64,000 bases of DNA from Rhizoctonia solani. Lineage: Eukaryota > Basidiomycota > Agaricomycetes > Cantharellales > Ceratobasidiaceae. The notes beneath the pieces were generated by a model. The model did no database searches. It worked only from the letters and a program-made list of their open reading frames with translations, and was not told where the DNA came from. Shown here one piece after another: positions 12,650 through 26,289 of the stretch. The DNA is taken from assembly GCF_016906535.1 (NCBI RefSeq), contig NC_057374.1, forward strand, positions 372,001-436,000. Direction: 5' to 3'. The translations under genes were made by a program, and so were the position numbers. Every line of letters starts with the position of its first letter. The stretch's first letter is position 1.

Positions 12650-13604
12650 TCTCTTCAATAAAAACGTCAATCAATGCTATTCTCTCGTGTATTCGAACTT
12701 TTCCAGACGGTATGCTGAGTCGAACATCAACCAACTCTTGCTTTGCTGTGATAAAGTATATGAGCACCATGTATCACGTGGGTAAATTCATCATTCCGCT
12801 CATATCACGCTGACGCGTATTAGGGTCATCATGTGGCTGTCGTATCGATAGCCGAATCAAAGGTGCCATCGCTGTTCCTCCATTTCCCTGAGAATACCGA
12901 GGAGGAATCTTTAATACTTTAACCTTAGCAAGCTAGTTGGTCAGGAGAAGCATTGCATTGCATCTGATGTATTTACAACAGTATGGAATGACAGCTTGGA
13001 CAGATGTTCACGGGGGAGTATCGACTAAATGTTCGTGGAACTGTTCTCACGCCATTTGACTGGTATTAGTCGAAGATAAACATCAGGCGTTCTCTCTGTA
13101 CTTCTCTATTGTTAAAGCCTATGGCACATCTCTCAACGAGACTGTTTCCTCCACTCAGTTCTTGTGATTTGCGGTTCCTTGTAACTTACAAACAACGTTC
13201 ACTCACCCTTCCTGATGTAAACCTATTTCATATAATTATCTAAGCTGCAAGGAAAGCGGAGGGAGTTCAAGTTGACATATTATCATTCCGATCAAGTTCA
13301 ACGACAATGCTAGTGTTAATAGACAGCCAGCTAACGTGTGACTATTCATGTACTTGGCTGGCCTGCCTTACCCGGCAGAGAAGATGAGGTGGATGAAATT
13401 GGTACATTTTGATAGATAGATATACGACCGAATTAAACTTGTCTGAAGTGCATATAGCATACATTCCAATTAGCCTAACGTTTTTATAGTGCTGTATGCC
13501 GACGAAAGTGTTCAGGCATCTGATTCAGCCAGCTGAACAGCGTACCCGGATACCTTCGATGGCCCATAGATAGAGAAAAGTCCGGTCATTAAAGGCACAG
13601 AAGA
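12650..13604. other. Intergenic upstream of TF2
   Basis: No gene supported. It should contain the TF2 promoter and the TF3 terminator. No TATA box or repeat was clear enough to mark. Confidence 0.45.
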
Positions 13605-15656
13605 CTACAAGCCCCCTTGGATTGGAGCAATTGCACATCTAGATCGAACGTAGTCATCCCACGTAACAGACGCTCCTCCGAGACCCACGCCGTGCCACAG
13701 GTGATACAAAATCTCGCTGAACTGTGATCCAGGAAATAGCCAAACGCGTTCGGATTTGATCGAGCGGAGGTGCTCGTATACAGCAATTCGTTGTTTCTCG
13801 AGTCGCGCAGCCAGACCCGCCTATGCGAGAATAAATTAGTCGATGGTTTTCTGGAGGTACAGAAAGCTTACAACAACGCAGTGGGGCAGCGTGTGTACAC
13901 TGATTGGCGAACTGCCTAAGAGCTCCCCAAGCTGAAGTATACGACCCACCGATGCTTGTATGCGCGTGTCATGAGATGATACCCCGCACATACCCTGACA
14001 ATCAACTTCAGGTCCTGCATGTTGAATATAACGAGGAGAGCGCGCACCATGTATATGTAAATCAGTGTCACATGCCTCCAGCCCTCTTGCACCACAACCC
14101 TTTTCCTGGTAACGCTTTCGGTAGCGGAAGTCCCCTGCATTATAGAATACTGTGACTTCCAGTTCAAAACACGCATCTCCAGTGTCTTCCAGTCCTCTAT
14201 AGAAGCTCTAGAACCAGCCCGATATGAGCTGACTTGGGTGACGATCTGAAGGAGTGCAACCGGAATCCCATACGACCATTCGTAACCACTGTATTTGGAG
14301 TCGTATTCGCAGTCATACCCATACTCCACCAAAGGCGGTAACCCAAGTAGAAAGGACAACATTGCGTCGTGCATAACAAATCTTATGAGTTCGATCCGAG
14401 GTGCACGAAGCGTACGCGGGAAGGATATGGTGAGACTGCCATCGAGCTGTTCGACTATCAAGTTTGTATCAGCTGCCGCAAGTTGAAGGAACTTTGGCAA
14501 CGCATTCCGAAGTAGCTGATATCCCGAAGTAGTATTTACCAAGTTGAATTTTGTGGTTGCTAGCTAATGGAGAACGTTATTTATCACAAAGACTCGTTAG
14601 TCAACTGAATTGATTACCTCGAGGTGGGCCATTAGTCGTTCCCCTGTGTCATCTGATGACGGGTCACTACGGGAATTCGTGGTGAATTTATGCTCTAATT
14701 GATTAACCCAGCCAAGACACTGTGCAATTGCCATGCTTTGGGCTTGGGCGCCTTGCTGAAGTAGCTCGAAGGCCTTTGCTCCTAAATACATAACCCATAC
14801 AATTCGCTTCGACTCTGCCAACTGAACCAATTCCGGACTGAATAGTTCCACTGAAGGAGGATGGAACCAATAAATGAGACGCTGAGTGTAATCTATGGGG
14901 TCACACTTATAAGAAAATCCGATAGGCACTATGGCACAACCTCACTTACATGTATGAACGACACGATTACGATAATCTCCTCTCATCGTTCGCGCCACAT
15001 CTATTGAAGGAGGAACAGACCGGCAAAGGGCTTCTACAATTTGCGTCAGGCCATTGCTGGACGTGCCTGAGTCGGAATTTGTATTCAAAACCTGCGTGGC
15101 ATTCCGAGTATAGTACGGACGTATGATCGATTGACTTTGATCCTGCGGCCACATCTGGTCAAATTGATACGACGGATTCTCGGTAACGTGCCGACTATCA
15201 ACCGAAGAAACAGGCCCGTTAACCCCGTATAGCATCGCAGCTTCCAGAGTTGATGGCCTCGCGCCCTGGTCCAGATTTATGTTTGTTTCTTGAGGCAGCC
15301 TAACCACAGCTGGGTTGACCGTCTGAAAAGGACCAAGGCGGCATTTAGTGAAACCTGAGATAATATGATTAGGTCTCGTACTTACCTCCAGTATTTTTAT
15401 ATTCTTTGGATAGCGAGTTGAATCATCAGCACTTCGCCTGTGTATTATTACACGGGACACAGGATTCTCATATCCTAGACATTCGTAACCGCCCTTTAAG
15501 CACCTCTCACAAGAGGGTCTAGCCATATCGCACTTTTTTCGTCTGAGGAAGCAAATCTGAACGTCAATACCAATGAGGAGATATGCCAACTCACCTCCGG
15601 CGACATGTAATGCAACTGGTAGGAGGGGGACCAGGTTTCGAAATGACACGAGCCAT
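13605..15656 (-). CDS. TF3: Zn(II)2Cys6 fungal transcription factor
   Basis: Seven exons (15656-15595, 15542-15386, 15322-14950, 14892-14618, 14563-14048, 13994-13872, 13820-13605) give 573 aa in frame. The zinc cluster has six Cys in canonical spacing, with the second half CDMARPSCERCLKGGYEC. The C-terminal domain carries GYEWSYGIPVALLQI and LYHLWHGVGLGG. The last exon is 12 nt longer than in the paralogues because the stop is moved, adding QGGL after the family's usual end. It is arranged head to tail with TF2 on the same strand. The intron between exons 2 and 3 is exactly 63 nt in both genes, which supports a tandem duplication. Target genes are unknown. Confidence 0.9.
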
Positions 15657-18241
15657 TTGTGTAGGTTGGGCCGTCGGTCAATGCTGGCTCGTATATATAG
15701 ACTTCTCCAGCAAGGGTGAATCAGCTAGTTTAGCCTTAGGGTAGTAGAGCGTCTGACTATTGCCTATCACGTGTCCATGGTTTGAATCTGCAAGTCCGCT
15801 CGTACCGCACTAGTGTCTGTTGGGGACCAACCATGTAGCTACTATAACCGGATCGAAAGCAAACAACACTGTCACTGATCAGCAACCGTCGAAGAGGGAA
15901 CTTCCACTACCTCAACCTCGGAAAACCCATTCCCAATAACTCACAAGGTACTTCCACGAAACGTACCCTACTCTGTTTGATCAAGTAATTCAAAACAATA
16001 TCCTCGTTCGGGGTGACGTCAAGACCGACCTCTCGTTCTGACCACGTCCAGAGCACCCGTGCGTGCTCACCAACTTCATGGTCACTACCTACCGTATATA
16101 TCATAGTCTTCACATCTTATTGAACTATAACAATAGTTGATCCGACGGCTTTAAGCAGAACTCTGAGATTTGTCGGTGGCTCGAGAGTATTGGGTTCGAC
16201 CCTGCACACCCCGGACTTTACCTCACCTGGCTAGAACATCACGAGGCAGAGCATACCACGGTTTTTCCTCCTTGACCTAGTTTATTTTTTTGTCACCCAG
16301 ATGTATTGTATAAACCATAAGCCACACAGGGCCCCAGCTTATTGACTGGCTAGATCGCATAAATAACCAATGTATAGCCCGAAGGAAGGAGGGTTCCTTG
16401 ATCAGGGTCACCGCCACACTATAGCTAGCACTGTGTGGCGGCTCATTTTGGGGTGACATGTTTGTGGCAAATTTTAATTTCCGCCCGAGAGCAATATTCG
16501 GAAGTTCACGGGGGTACTCTGAGCGCTCTTTTTCTCCTGCGCGGCCAGTCGACTGGTAGATTCCCGCATTCAAAGACAGTCACATTGTGAAACATCAGTC
16601 GGATAGTGCGTTAGTATACGTATAGTTGAACAGCTCATTCCTTTCCACAAACCCGTTCCACCCAAGATTCTTGTTTAAGACAGTATATATGAATACCAAA
16701 AAAGACAGCCTATGGGGTTAAACTAGAGGCTCTGGAGCTGAACTTGACCAACCCCACGAGCCAAGACAAACAAACAATACACATCGCATTGCCCCTTTCC
16801 CAAGCTAGAACGTAGCAGTAGGTAAATTGGATATGAAAAACGTAAAAGCATGTCGAGATAGACGGCCTGGGGCCAGAAGGAGGACCGATAGCGCGTGAAA
16901 GGCCGGAGGTCGACGTTATTGGTCACCTCTCCAGGTCTGAGTTGCACAACCGTGATGCAGAGGGACTTGGGGGGTCGGGGGATCAAAAGTTGGGTCCTTA
17001 CATGCATGATATCATATAGTCTCTCCAAGGCGGGCTGTTACTACGAGCCAAGGGACACTCTCAAGGCTCCCATAATCTCAAGTTACATACCAAACTTATA
17101 ACTGGAAAGAAACACTCTTTGCGCACCCACACTCTCGCACTCTCGCACTCACACACACAAAAAAATCCTATCAAAGCAGCTATACCATTTCCCCACACAA
17201 ACTCACGCACGGAAAAACACAATACAACCAACCTCGACAAGAGCTTTGTAAAAAAAAAAAAGGGCAGAAAAAAACAAACAGCCGAATCGTATCACGTGGT
17301 AATAGTAGGTAGAGGACCGAGGGTGGGTGGGTAATACTAGGTAGAGGATGTGGGGATGGGGGAGGGGGAGGACAAATGACTCGAAAGGTACTGGACAGCA
17401 TGGTGCGTGAAGATCGGAGGCTTCGAGGGACAAGGGGGACATGAGACGTTCCTAAAAAATGGGTAAAAAAAAAAAAAAGGAACGCGTTGCGAGAATGACG
17501 TGATGGAGCGAAGAGGAGAAGAAGAATAAAGAGCGACAGCGAGAATAAAATTTATCCGCAGAATCGTTGTGTACTCGACCCGAGGAGGGGAGGAAGGGAA
17601 CGCAGTGCTCCAACTCGAGAGCAGATGTAACAATGGTACCTCTAGCTCAAGAGCAAGGCACACACATCTCCAACCTCGCCAGCTCGGTAAGAGTCCGTGA
17701 GAGTAAAAGCTAGTCGCCCAGAACAGAAAGACAGATGAGAGCGAAGAGAGTATGTACAAACAAAAACGCACACAGAATGACAAAACGATTATCGCGGAAA
17801 GTACCTCGCCAGGGGGAGTTCCGTCGTGGAGTGAGTCGGTAAAAAAAAACGAGGCTAGTAAACACGAATCCGGGGAAACGAATCAGGTTAGGTCAAAATG
17901 GGGACAAGTGCGAAAACCGAGTAGCGAGAAAACCGAGGCGTCGAATGCAAAGGTAGATCGTCCGTGCTTGAATAATAAAAAAACGTTCGTTGTGTATTGC
18001 ACGCGCGGTCGAGGGATCCAAGGGCATCTAAAAAGAATAGCATAAATCCGAATGGAAATAGAGAGCATTTATTGCATCTGCAACTCCGGACGTGATTAGA
18101 ACAAATGGCGTATGAACAAACACGAGTCGAGTCCGGAACGCCAGCTATATATAAAAACGTATCATCCTCGTCACCTATGGTTCAGGTTGGTCAGTTTGGG
18201 CCATCATGTTGACGAGGGCGAGATGGTACGTACAAGCACAT
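15657..18241. other. Intergenic; A/G-rich tract from about 17.1 kb
   Basis: No gene supported between 15657 and 17100. From about 17100 to 18100 the plus strand is strongly A- and G-rich with several A runs, equivalent to a T/C-rich strand in the direction of the cyclin gene, so this probably includes its 3' UTR and terminator. ORFs here are products of that base skew. Direct CA/CT-type short repeats occur near 17130-17160. Confidence 0.45.
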
Positions 18242-20688
18242 TCAACCCAACACACATCCACTCGACTTGACCCAGCTCGGAACACTGACGTTGACCTGGC
18301 GCGGGCACCCGTAATTGTACGCCTGGGGTCTGGATTCGTAGACACATCCGGGCTCATACACGTCGTGCGGGACAGCTTCGTACGAAGGGTAATAGACACC
18401 TTTAGCGGGATACTCGTACGTGCCCTTGCCGATCGTGTCGTAGCCCTTGTAGCCGACCGGATTATCACCCTTGTACGCAGCAGAATAATCGGGGTACTCG
18501 CGGCCATAATGATAGGCACTCGAATAATCAGGGTACGCGTACCCACGTCCGTGTCCATGCATCCGTGAATCATAGAGCTCGACGCGGGGACGAACGGCGC
18601 GGTTCCGAATTTCGCTGCCAACGGGCTTGGGATTGCGAATTTCGCTGCCGACAGGCTTGGGACCGGACCTCGCGCTCAAATCGTGTTGGTCGTCCATAAG
18701 TCCGGCTGCCCGAATCGCACGCTCCCATTCGTCCTGATCTTCGTCCATAAAGTCCCAGGTCTCCTTGTGCTTGGTTCCCCACGACGTCTTTCCCCAACTG
18801 GCTTCCTTGCTCGCCTTCCAGCTCGACTCCTTCCCAACGGCCTTTCCCCAAGCACCTCTCTCAACCAACGAATCCTTCCGCTCCATCTCGTCCCACGCAT
18901 CCTTTCCCCTCGCCCACATGTCCTTCTCCCGGACCTCCCCAGCCGCTCCGAGCCGAACCTTGACGGGCCGCCGAAGTTCATCGGGGACAGGACCACCGTC
19001 ATCGAGGTCGATATCAATCTCGACCTGCTCCATCTCGAGTTCGTCGAGCTCCATTTCGGTAGCGCTGGCTGGAGCCACGACGGGGGGATTAGAAGGGATC
19101 GAGATGGCGAGGGATGGCTGGGTTGCGGTGGTAGAAGAGACGCTTCCTCTTCGATCTCCAATGACACCTTTCCCTCCTGCAGTAGTAGTAGAAGTAATAG
19201 TAGTAGTAGACATGACGTCGACGACACCCGCTCCAACGCCTCCGCTCAGAACTTCCTCTTCCTTTTCGAGTCTTTCCATGACTTGGATTGCAAGAGTGCT
19301 CATGGTCGAGGAAGGAACGAGAGCGAGCGAGCCCTGAGCGCCTTCCTTGAGGACTCCGAGCCAGGCGCGCCATTCGTCATTAGGCACGCCGAGGGAGTAG
19401 TTGAAACATTCGAGCGCGCGTTGCTCGAGAGCGGTGAGACGCGCGAGTGAAAGGTGGGTTACTTCGTGCCTGTTCGGTCGGCCGATTGGAACGAATCGAT
19501 GGTCGTCAAAGTGCGATTCGGATGGTGCACAGTCGTGTAGATCCGAAGGTCGGAGCCGAGAAGCATATGGAGATGGGAATGATAGTCGAGGAGAATGATG
19601 GAAGCGGATAACCGAGGACAATAGGATGGATGCCACGATAAGACGGCGATCGTCAGTCGATGAGGGCGTCGACAGCAGGACGTGACGCAGAGACGAACAA
19701 ACGAGGACACGAGCGTCATATGAGTGCACCAACCGATCCAAAAAGGAAAGCCACAGTCGAGTCAGGTGAAAAAATAGGACAAGCGCCGAGAGCAAGGGTC
19801 ACAGGGAAGGTGAGAAAAAAAGGACGTGGTAGAAATTTTTCAGAGAAGAGAGAAAATTGACAAGGGGAAAATGAAAAGACGTAAATCAGCAAAGATCATT
19901 GGCAATAATGAAATAGAACGCACCAAGTCTTGTTCGTAAAAGTGTGATCATCCAACCACTTGTTGCCAAGCATGAGCGCCAGCGCCGCAAGCCGATAAGG
20001 CACATCTTCGCCGCCAGGGCCGTACAACTCGGCGACAAACCCTGCGCGGGCCGCACGTTCACGGTCCTGGACGCTAGTGTAAGCCGTGTGGCCGTCGGCA
20101 TCGAGTGCCACGTTCCAGAGGGGAGCCGCCGACCTCACCGCAGCCGACCCAATGCGCACGGGGAGGCGAACTAGGTAGTAGAGACCGAGGGCGGCGCATT
20201 GGGGGCTTGCGAGGGTCTGACTAAGCACGGCATGAACAAATGCGACGAGTGGCTGAGGAGCCTTGTCCGCGCCGGCGAGACCCGAGTTGGTGCCGGTGGC
20301 GGCAGACTGGACGGGGCCGAGGTACAGGGCCCATACGACATCGGCGAACCAGTCAGCAAGGGGGACGGCGCTTGCGGCAATGATGGCCTTGCTGGGCGCC
20401 GCGGGCTTCGGGGGGATGTCCTCGGGGGGCGTGACGAACGAGGGTGTCGGGAGCGCACGCAACAGGGTGTCAGAGTCCGGACTGCCCAGGAACGACGGCG
20501 CAGGGAGTGGCTGGGCCGGGGGACGGGGTGGCCAGTTGTCGTTGCGGAACACTGGCACCCGTTGTGGGCGATGGCGGCCTGATCGCACATGGATCAGTTC
20601 AGAAAATAGCAATAAATCGAGATTAAATCAACCCACTTTGGCCACGGGTGGCTTGGCCCCTGGGGGCGTAGGAAGGGACAGCAGGCAT
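18242..20688 (-). CDS. PHO85/PCL-type cyclin
   Basis: Three exons (20688-20637, 20578-19924, 19469-18242) give 644 aa in frame. The cyclin box lies in exon 2 and the start of exon 3: FVHAVLSQTLASPQCAALGL, then LALMLGNKWLDDHTFTNKTW, which splices onto HEVTHLSLARLTALEQRAL and the block ECFNYSLGVPNDEWRAWL. Such cyclins activate PHO85-like kinases in cell-cycle, polarity and nutrient signalling. The second intron (19470-19923) is 454 nt; reading through it creates a false long N terminus. The C-terminal 300 residues are low-complexity, with a direct repeat of KPVGSEIRN and a Tyr/Gly-rich tail (residues about 530-640), probably disordered. Exon 1 (17 codons) is the least certain part. Confidence 0.78.
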
Positions 20689-21654
20689 GCAGCAAACAGG
20701 GGGCGGGGCAGCGAAGACTCGGCGTGCAATGAGTCTCCGGTGAGCAGGTGGGGCTCGCAGAAAGATACAAGAACCACCAACAGACAGTCTCTTCGCAGTC
20801 GTACAGTCGAGAGGGGTCGTAAGCGGGAACAAAGAGCGACAAGACAGAAAATTATTCCGCTACAACACCTCAGTAGCAGCACAACTAGCAGCAGCAACAG
20901 CACAAACAAACACGATGCGCAGATCACTCGGCGCTGGCCGACTAGACGTTTGTCGACGTATCAGCTGGGCGGGAACGACGGACTCGGCCTTCCGTCGTCG
21001 TCCAACTCACAAGGCTGGGCTCCACTCGTCACGCACCCCCCAATGTCTTGTATTCCCGTCACGTGTGGCACAGCCACACGCCATTTCTCAGGCAGCCTAC
21101 TTTTCGCATGTATCTATCCCTTTCAACTGCTTCTCCTGCGCTGTGCGCCCACGTTTCCGCAAACTAAGCTCAAGTCCCTCAGCCCGCGCCCAGCCTAGAC
21201 TATAGTGCCCATCTTTGCCCATAACTACATCTCATACATTTCCCTTGTAACTGCGGTCTCTCGTAAGCGTTCCGGACGCACCTAAGTTAGTCGTTAGGCT
21301 ACCCTCCCACCTTAAATATATAACCTCGGCTTCATTCCAGTTTTTCCGGGATACCGTATATATTTGTAGCATCGTCCCACCCACAATAGTCCTCGACATA
21401 ATTGGTATTACCTAGTACCCTGAAACCGTAACTGAAACATCCAAGACCCGAATGGGAAATAAACACCAAGGTCGATACAGTACTGTACATACGTGGAACC
21501 AATGGATCCCATACGTGGAAGACCCAACCGACCTTAACCCGGAAGGTCGCTTCCAACTTCTGCGCTCGGCCGCCGCACCGGCCAACCGGCACTCGGCAGA
21601 CTCGCTCCGAGACGCGCGCCCCCCTCTCCCCTATGATCAACAGCCATCTGATAC

Positions 21655-21795
21655 GATGCGCATACAAGTTAGGGGGGGGTAAAATAAAATGATGCGCGTA
21701 TAGGGGGGAAATTGCCGGTAATTCCTACAACGGGGAAATCGCCGATGCGCAAACGCCCATATAGCGATATCCCTGATGCGCATACAATACACATC
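21655..21795 (+). repeat. Cluster of four GATGCGC short repeats
   Basis: GATGCG(C) begins at 21655, 21691, 21744 and 21775; two copies continue as GATGCGCATACAA. Between them GGGGAAATTGCC and GGGGAAATCGCC also recur. Spacing is irregular, so this is not a clean tandem repeat. Purpose unknown. Confidence 0.4.
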
Positions 21796-23073
21796 GGCAA
21801 CTTCCCGATCGCAACAATGTGCAAACGTGCGCACGGCGGGGCAGACGAGTCAAAGATGGCTGCGCATTGATAGCATTTACAGCTGGTCCATTCCACATTG
21901 ACCATATTTACACATCGCCGCGCGTATCTATTTGTAACTTGCACACGCACATCCTCGCGCGTGGCACATATCCATATTTACACCCACCCACACAACCCGC
22001 TTTGCTCAGCAGCACGAGTCGCAAGACCCGGCCGAGCGCTCCACCACGACTCCACCCAGAACACTCGCGATGACTAGGTCTTCTGCGTGACACGATTCTC
22101 GATCGTGTACAGCGAGCGACCCTTGGGTTCGATTGGGTCTGTCAATGGTGTAGCGAGACGTGCATCTAGGCCCCCGAAACGCGTCCTAGTCCCTAGATGT
22201 CACACAGACTATACATTCTGGACTACTGCGCAAAGCTGCACGTGGAATTTGGGGTTGCGGTTATTGGAATGGTTTACTATGCATGGTGCATGGGCGAGTC
22301 ATGTTCAGTCTGGGTAGCGGGTTCGTACGGACGCAATCGACGTCGACGCTACTCTATGCGCGCATACACCCATACGTACAAAATTCCAGAACTTACCCAT
22401 CTGGTCCTGTACATCATTAAATCGTACATCACCCACCCAAGTCCAGCCATCTTTCATTATGGCTATTTATCAATTAGCCGAGGCCTAAACTTGGTTGGAA
22501 AATCAAATCTCCGATATGGGACACGTGTGCTCAGGAGTAGGCTAGATTATACTGCTCGTACAAAGGATTGAAGCTTCGTCGGATAGTCTAGTTGATCGTA
22601 GAGAAGGAGCCCAGGAAGGTCATCGTGTGATAGGGTGGAGGGTGTGGTACCAATATTCTGCATTTCGGTACTATTGACCAGGATCGATATACCAGAGCAG
22701 CATTTGGAGCAAGCTGTATGAATCCAGGTATGGAGACGAAACGGCTGAGCCGGTTGTACCGAGGAGACACTAATCTATACACATGTGAACTAAAGGGGTT
22801 AGGGGCGAGAAGTAGCCCCTGAGGCGTATGGAATTGGGACGGATCGTCCCGATCCTCTCCGTGCTCTAGGAAGGTACCGATTAGGGCAGCTCTGCTGGAA
22901 AGTACTTGGACGAAATCGATAAAATCGATATGGTTGATTACCTTGATCTACTCAGTACCAATGCATACTAGGCGATTAAACTATGATAACCTTGTGGTCT
23001 TTCTTCATTTCAAAGTCTAATAGACGTGAGAATTGCACTGTGATAATGGCTTAAAGTACATACATCCCTCTTG

Positions 23074-23292
23074 TAAGATTGGCGACATGCAGACCTTGCA
23101 GGCAGCCCTGAACACTGTTTGAATCTCTCTTTGAATCTCTGGTTTTGTCAACATCTAGCTTGATGAAAAGTTGCGTGCTTGCCCTTCCAGGTGATTGTTC
23201 AACCCATTTTTTCAATAATAATGCGCCAGAAAAGAGCGCATTCAACATCATCGGTCAGAGCCGCCTGCAAGATCTTTCTGTCACCAATCTTA
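23074..23292. repeat. Imperfect inverted repeat with 38-nt arms
   Basis: Arms 23074-23111 and 23255-23292 are reverse complements at about 31 of 38 positions, for example GCCTGCAAG and CCAATCTTA in the right arm. They enclose 143 nt. The arms also give similar peptides on opposite strands. It could be the ends of a small non-autonomous element or a duplicated coding scrap; I saw no target-site duplication. Confidence 0.55.
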
Positions 23293-24034
23293 TGAGCGGT
23301 GAAAGCTATGAACTTTTATCTCCCCTGTTAGAGAGAACTGGTGTGCATGTACTATTATAGATAGGTATTATAAAGACAATTTCTCGTGTTTCTTAGTGCT
23401 ACTAAGCGAGTCGACATCAATATATTTAGTGTATTGTGCGCCAAACAAATATATGCATACGGTAAGTCATCCCTACTCAGGCTTAAGCTGGGGCCTTTAC
23501 CCTACAACCCCACGTATGAATTTGCGCTTTCCCGTATCGTAATAGCCCCTGGCCAGGCACAATATGAGGTCAAACCCAAAGCAGATTGTTCGGTTTATTA
23601 CGAGGGATATGGATATGGGCGCCTAGATATTTGACGTAACCAGGAGAGAAGTACTCTAGTCAGGATCGCCTTAAACTAATTCTTTTGAGATTTCGAGAGA
23701 CGGTAAACCTTTGTAGAAAATATCTCGTAATGTGTTTCTCCATGTCGGTAGTTTCGGCAACACATTTTGCCTTGGCCAAGTTTCATTCTTCGGTATACTA
23801 AAGTATCTTGATGAATTTGCAAAATAGGAATTGAGTCCACACTGACAGTTGCGAGATCCCTTTGATGTACGTGCTCTAGTCCGCTATTGAGTTGACAGCC
23901 TTACTCATATACATGCGTCTCCGATAAGTGTCTACGTTACCTACACCACGTGATATCTGGTGCCCACGGGTTTTCCCACTGTTCGACTGGCTTTGCCTGC
24001 CGAGCTCTACAAGATCGATTGTTGATTGAGCCTA

Positions 24035-26114
24035 ATGTCCCGCTCCATCTCAAAGCCTGGTCCGCCTCCGACAAGCTGCCAGACATGCCGAAGAAGGTTA
24101 GCTCGTGCATTTCTTTGTCAATATTCACACCCAAGCTCGAATTGTTAGGCGCAAAAAATGCGATTTATCCAAGCCACAATGCCAGAGATGTATAAAGGAT
24201 GGCCGAGAATGCCTTGGATATGACAATAGACCCCGTTCAAAACTCGACCAGAAGAGTTCTAACGCGCCCATTTTTTCTCAGTCTCAGCCTTTTCCCCCAG
24301 TTATCCTAGAAGACCCCGTGAGCACACATTACATTACCTCTGCTTCTGTCCTGAACTTCATATCATTCTACAACACTTTCAGACATCAGGTTCTACGATA
24401 ACTGGACACTCGAAGTATGTGCAAACTTCGACTGAAAACGAGGCAGAATGTGTGGTCAGGCCCTCGATTCTCGGAGCTGGGTTTCTATATGGGATCAACA
24501 CACTTACCCCCTCCCGTCATGGCAGAGAGGATGCTTCAAATTCTTCTGAGAACCATGACCGATCTTGGCTACACAATGGATTATCTGTGTATTCATATCT
24601 ACCAACACAACAATACTCTCGCGTTGGACAATTATATGATACGCTCGCTGGAACAGATATTACCAGAGAAAGCCTGATGAAATTCATTCAAGCCTTTTAT
24701 CAGTCCATTCCTCCTTCCGTGGATGTCACGGAAACTATAAGGGAAGGTCATTTTGCCCGCGTTACTAACGAATGTGAGTCGAGCTACTTAGCCTATGACT
24801 CTTAGATGGTCCCACAATTATGACACTGTAGATCACCTTCAACGTGTCGATTACTGGTTCATACCTCCGTCATTTTCCCTTCGTGGTTCCATAGTGAATC
24901 GACTGAGATGGTCAAAAAGAATGACCTGGGTTATGTATCTGACAGCAAGGGTCTTTCGGTCACTTAGCCAAGATACCCAGACTGGAGGCACAACAGTGAA
25001 AGGCTATATCGACTGGATCGATAGATTCGATCAGAGGTTTGCTACAGATACAGCAAATAATTCGCGACCAAACGACATAGGAGAGCAGCTTATGATCCGT
25101 ATCGAGGTAATTGCCCCCTCCCCACTTGTCGGTTTGACACAATGAGCGACCCCCTCCTGGTTAGCTAGCGTTTCTAAAATTTGCCATTGTGGATAACACT
25201 TCAGGGTACAGCATGCTTCGAAGAGCACTACCCAAATTTCTTCAATTCGTAGCAGCTAATCCTGATCTGTACATCGAGGCACCTAAGGGCAACCTCGTCG
25301 TCTCGTTCTCCCGCACACTTGGTGCACCTCACCACGAGCTTAGGCGTTTTGTTACGTATGACACGGTTGCAGCGTTCTTGCTCGGAGTCCCACCCTTGGC
25401 AGAGTACGGTTACAATGACAGACGCGACTCTGAGATCACTGGATTTGATTGGGTCCATGGAATTCCAGCTGAATTCATTGAGATTATAGCGCAGATTAAC
25501 TCCCGTAGAGCTGAATCACCAGCTACCGTAGATGATCCGGAGACACTGGAGCGGCGTATATGGGCCTGGCAATCGCATGGTACCGTCCCGGACAAGAGCA
25601 CCGATAGCAAGGAAACCAACATGACAAGGGCTCAAGTACAAGAAGGCTGGAGACATGCATTACTAATTTACGTATATATGGTATGCTCTATGCTTTCCTG
25701 CTACCCTCCTGAGAATAGTTAGGTGGACTTGACAGGGTATATGCGGAGTTTCGTCGGAGGACCCACGTGTACAGGCAGCCGTGCGTCATATATTCAGCCT
25801 TGCAGAAGTGATCGGCAACTCGCGCGTCGGTATACACATGCTACCCCACTGTGTCATCGTAAGCTCGGTATGTGCGCCACAGTTCTACCTATTAACCTGA
25901 TGTTGTATAGGCTGGTTTGGCGGCGCGACTGGAGAAGCATAGGGTCGCTGTGTACGAGAAGCTGCGATCGTTGGGCAACACGCGAGTGTGGCTGTTTGCT
26001 GGGACGCAGTTTGGTGAAGTGCTTTATGAGCTATGGCATGGTGCAGGAATAGGAGGTGCACCTGTTATGTGGGATGACTATGTGAAGTGTAGACGTAGAG
26101 TGATTCCGATGTGA
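24035..26114 (+). CDS. TF4: Zn(II)2Cys6 fungal transcription factor
   Basis: Seven exons (24035-24096, 24149-24317, 24383-24773, 24832-25106, 25165-25680, 25736-25858, 25911-26114) give 579 aa in frame. Zinc cluster: SCQTCRRR joined after intron 1 to RKKCDLSKPQCQRC and GRECLGYD. The regulatory half has the family blocks GFDWVHGIPAEFIEI, HMLPHCVI and LYELWHGAGIGG. Exon sizes 62, 275, 516, 123 and 204 match TF2. TF4 lies on the opposite strand to TF1-TF3 and leads a head-to-tail pair with TF5. Its substitutions, such as SSEDPRVQAA in place of SSHDxRVQAS, show it is one of the more diverged members. DNA-binding regulator by family; targets unknown. Confidence 0.9.
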
Positions 26115-26289
26115 GGGGAAGCCGTGGGGTTTGGTGTACGTAGCATTCGACCGTTAGTATAGTATAGATGATGCAAACTTGGAGAACATTGGCACAAAAC
26201 CAACGTCAGAGCGGAGTGGGTACCCCCGAGCGCTCGTGAGCTTCAGCGGTTTTTATAGGGCGATACTGACCGAGGGTGGAGGTCGTAGT

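Larger units (their letters stand above)
20689..24034. other. Gene-poor region
   Basis: A 3.3 kb stretch with no supportable gene on either strand. It contains the GATGCGC cluster (21655-21795) and an imperfect inverted repeat (23074-23292), reported separately. ORFs up to 124 codons occur but have no motif and overlap each other. The right end should hold the TF4 promoter. Confidence 0.5.

Noticed and set aside
15734..15810. Possible tRNA remnant (GTAGTAGAGCGTCTGAC ... TTTGAATC)
   Set aside because: A- and B-box-like words are present, but stems do not pair and the length is off; chance similarity cannot be excluded.
18683..19450. 255-codon plus-strand ORF opposite the cyclin
   Set aside because: Shadow of the cyclin C-terminal exon; no family resemblance.
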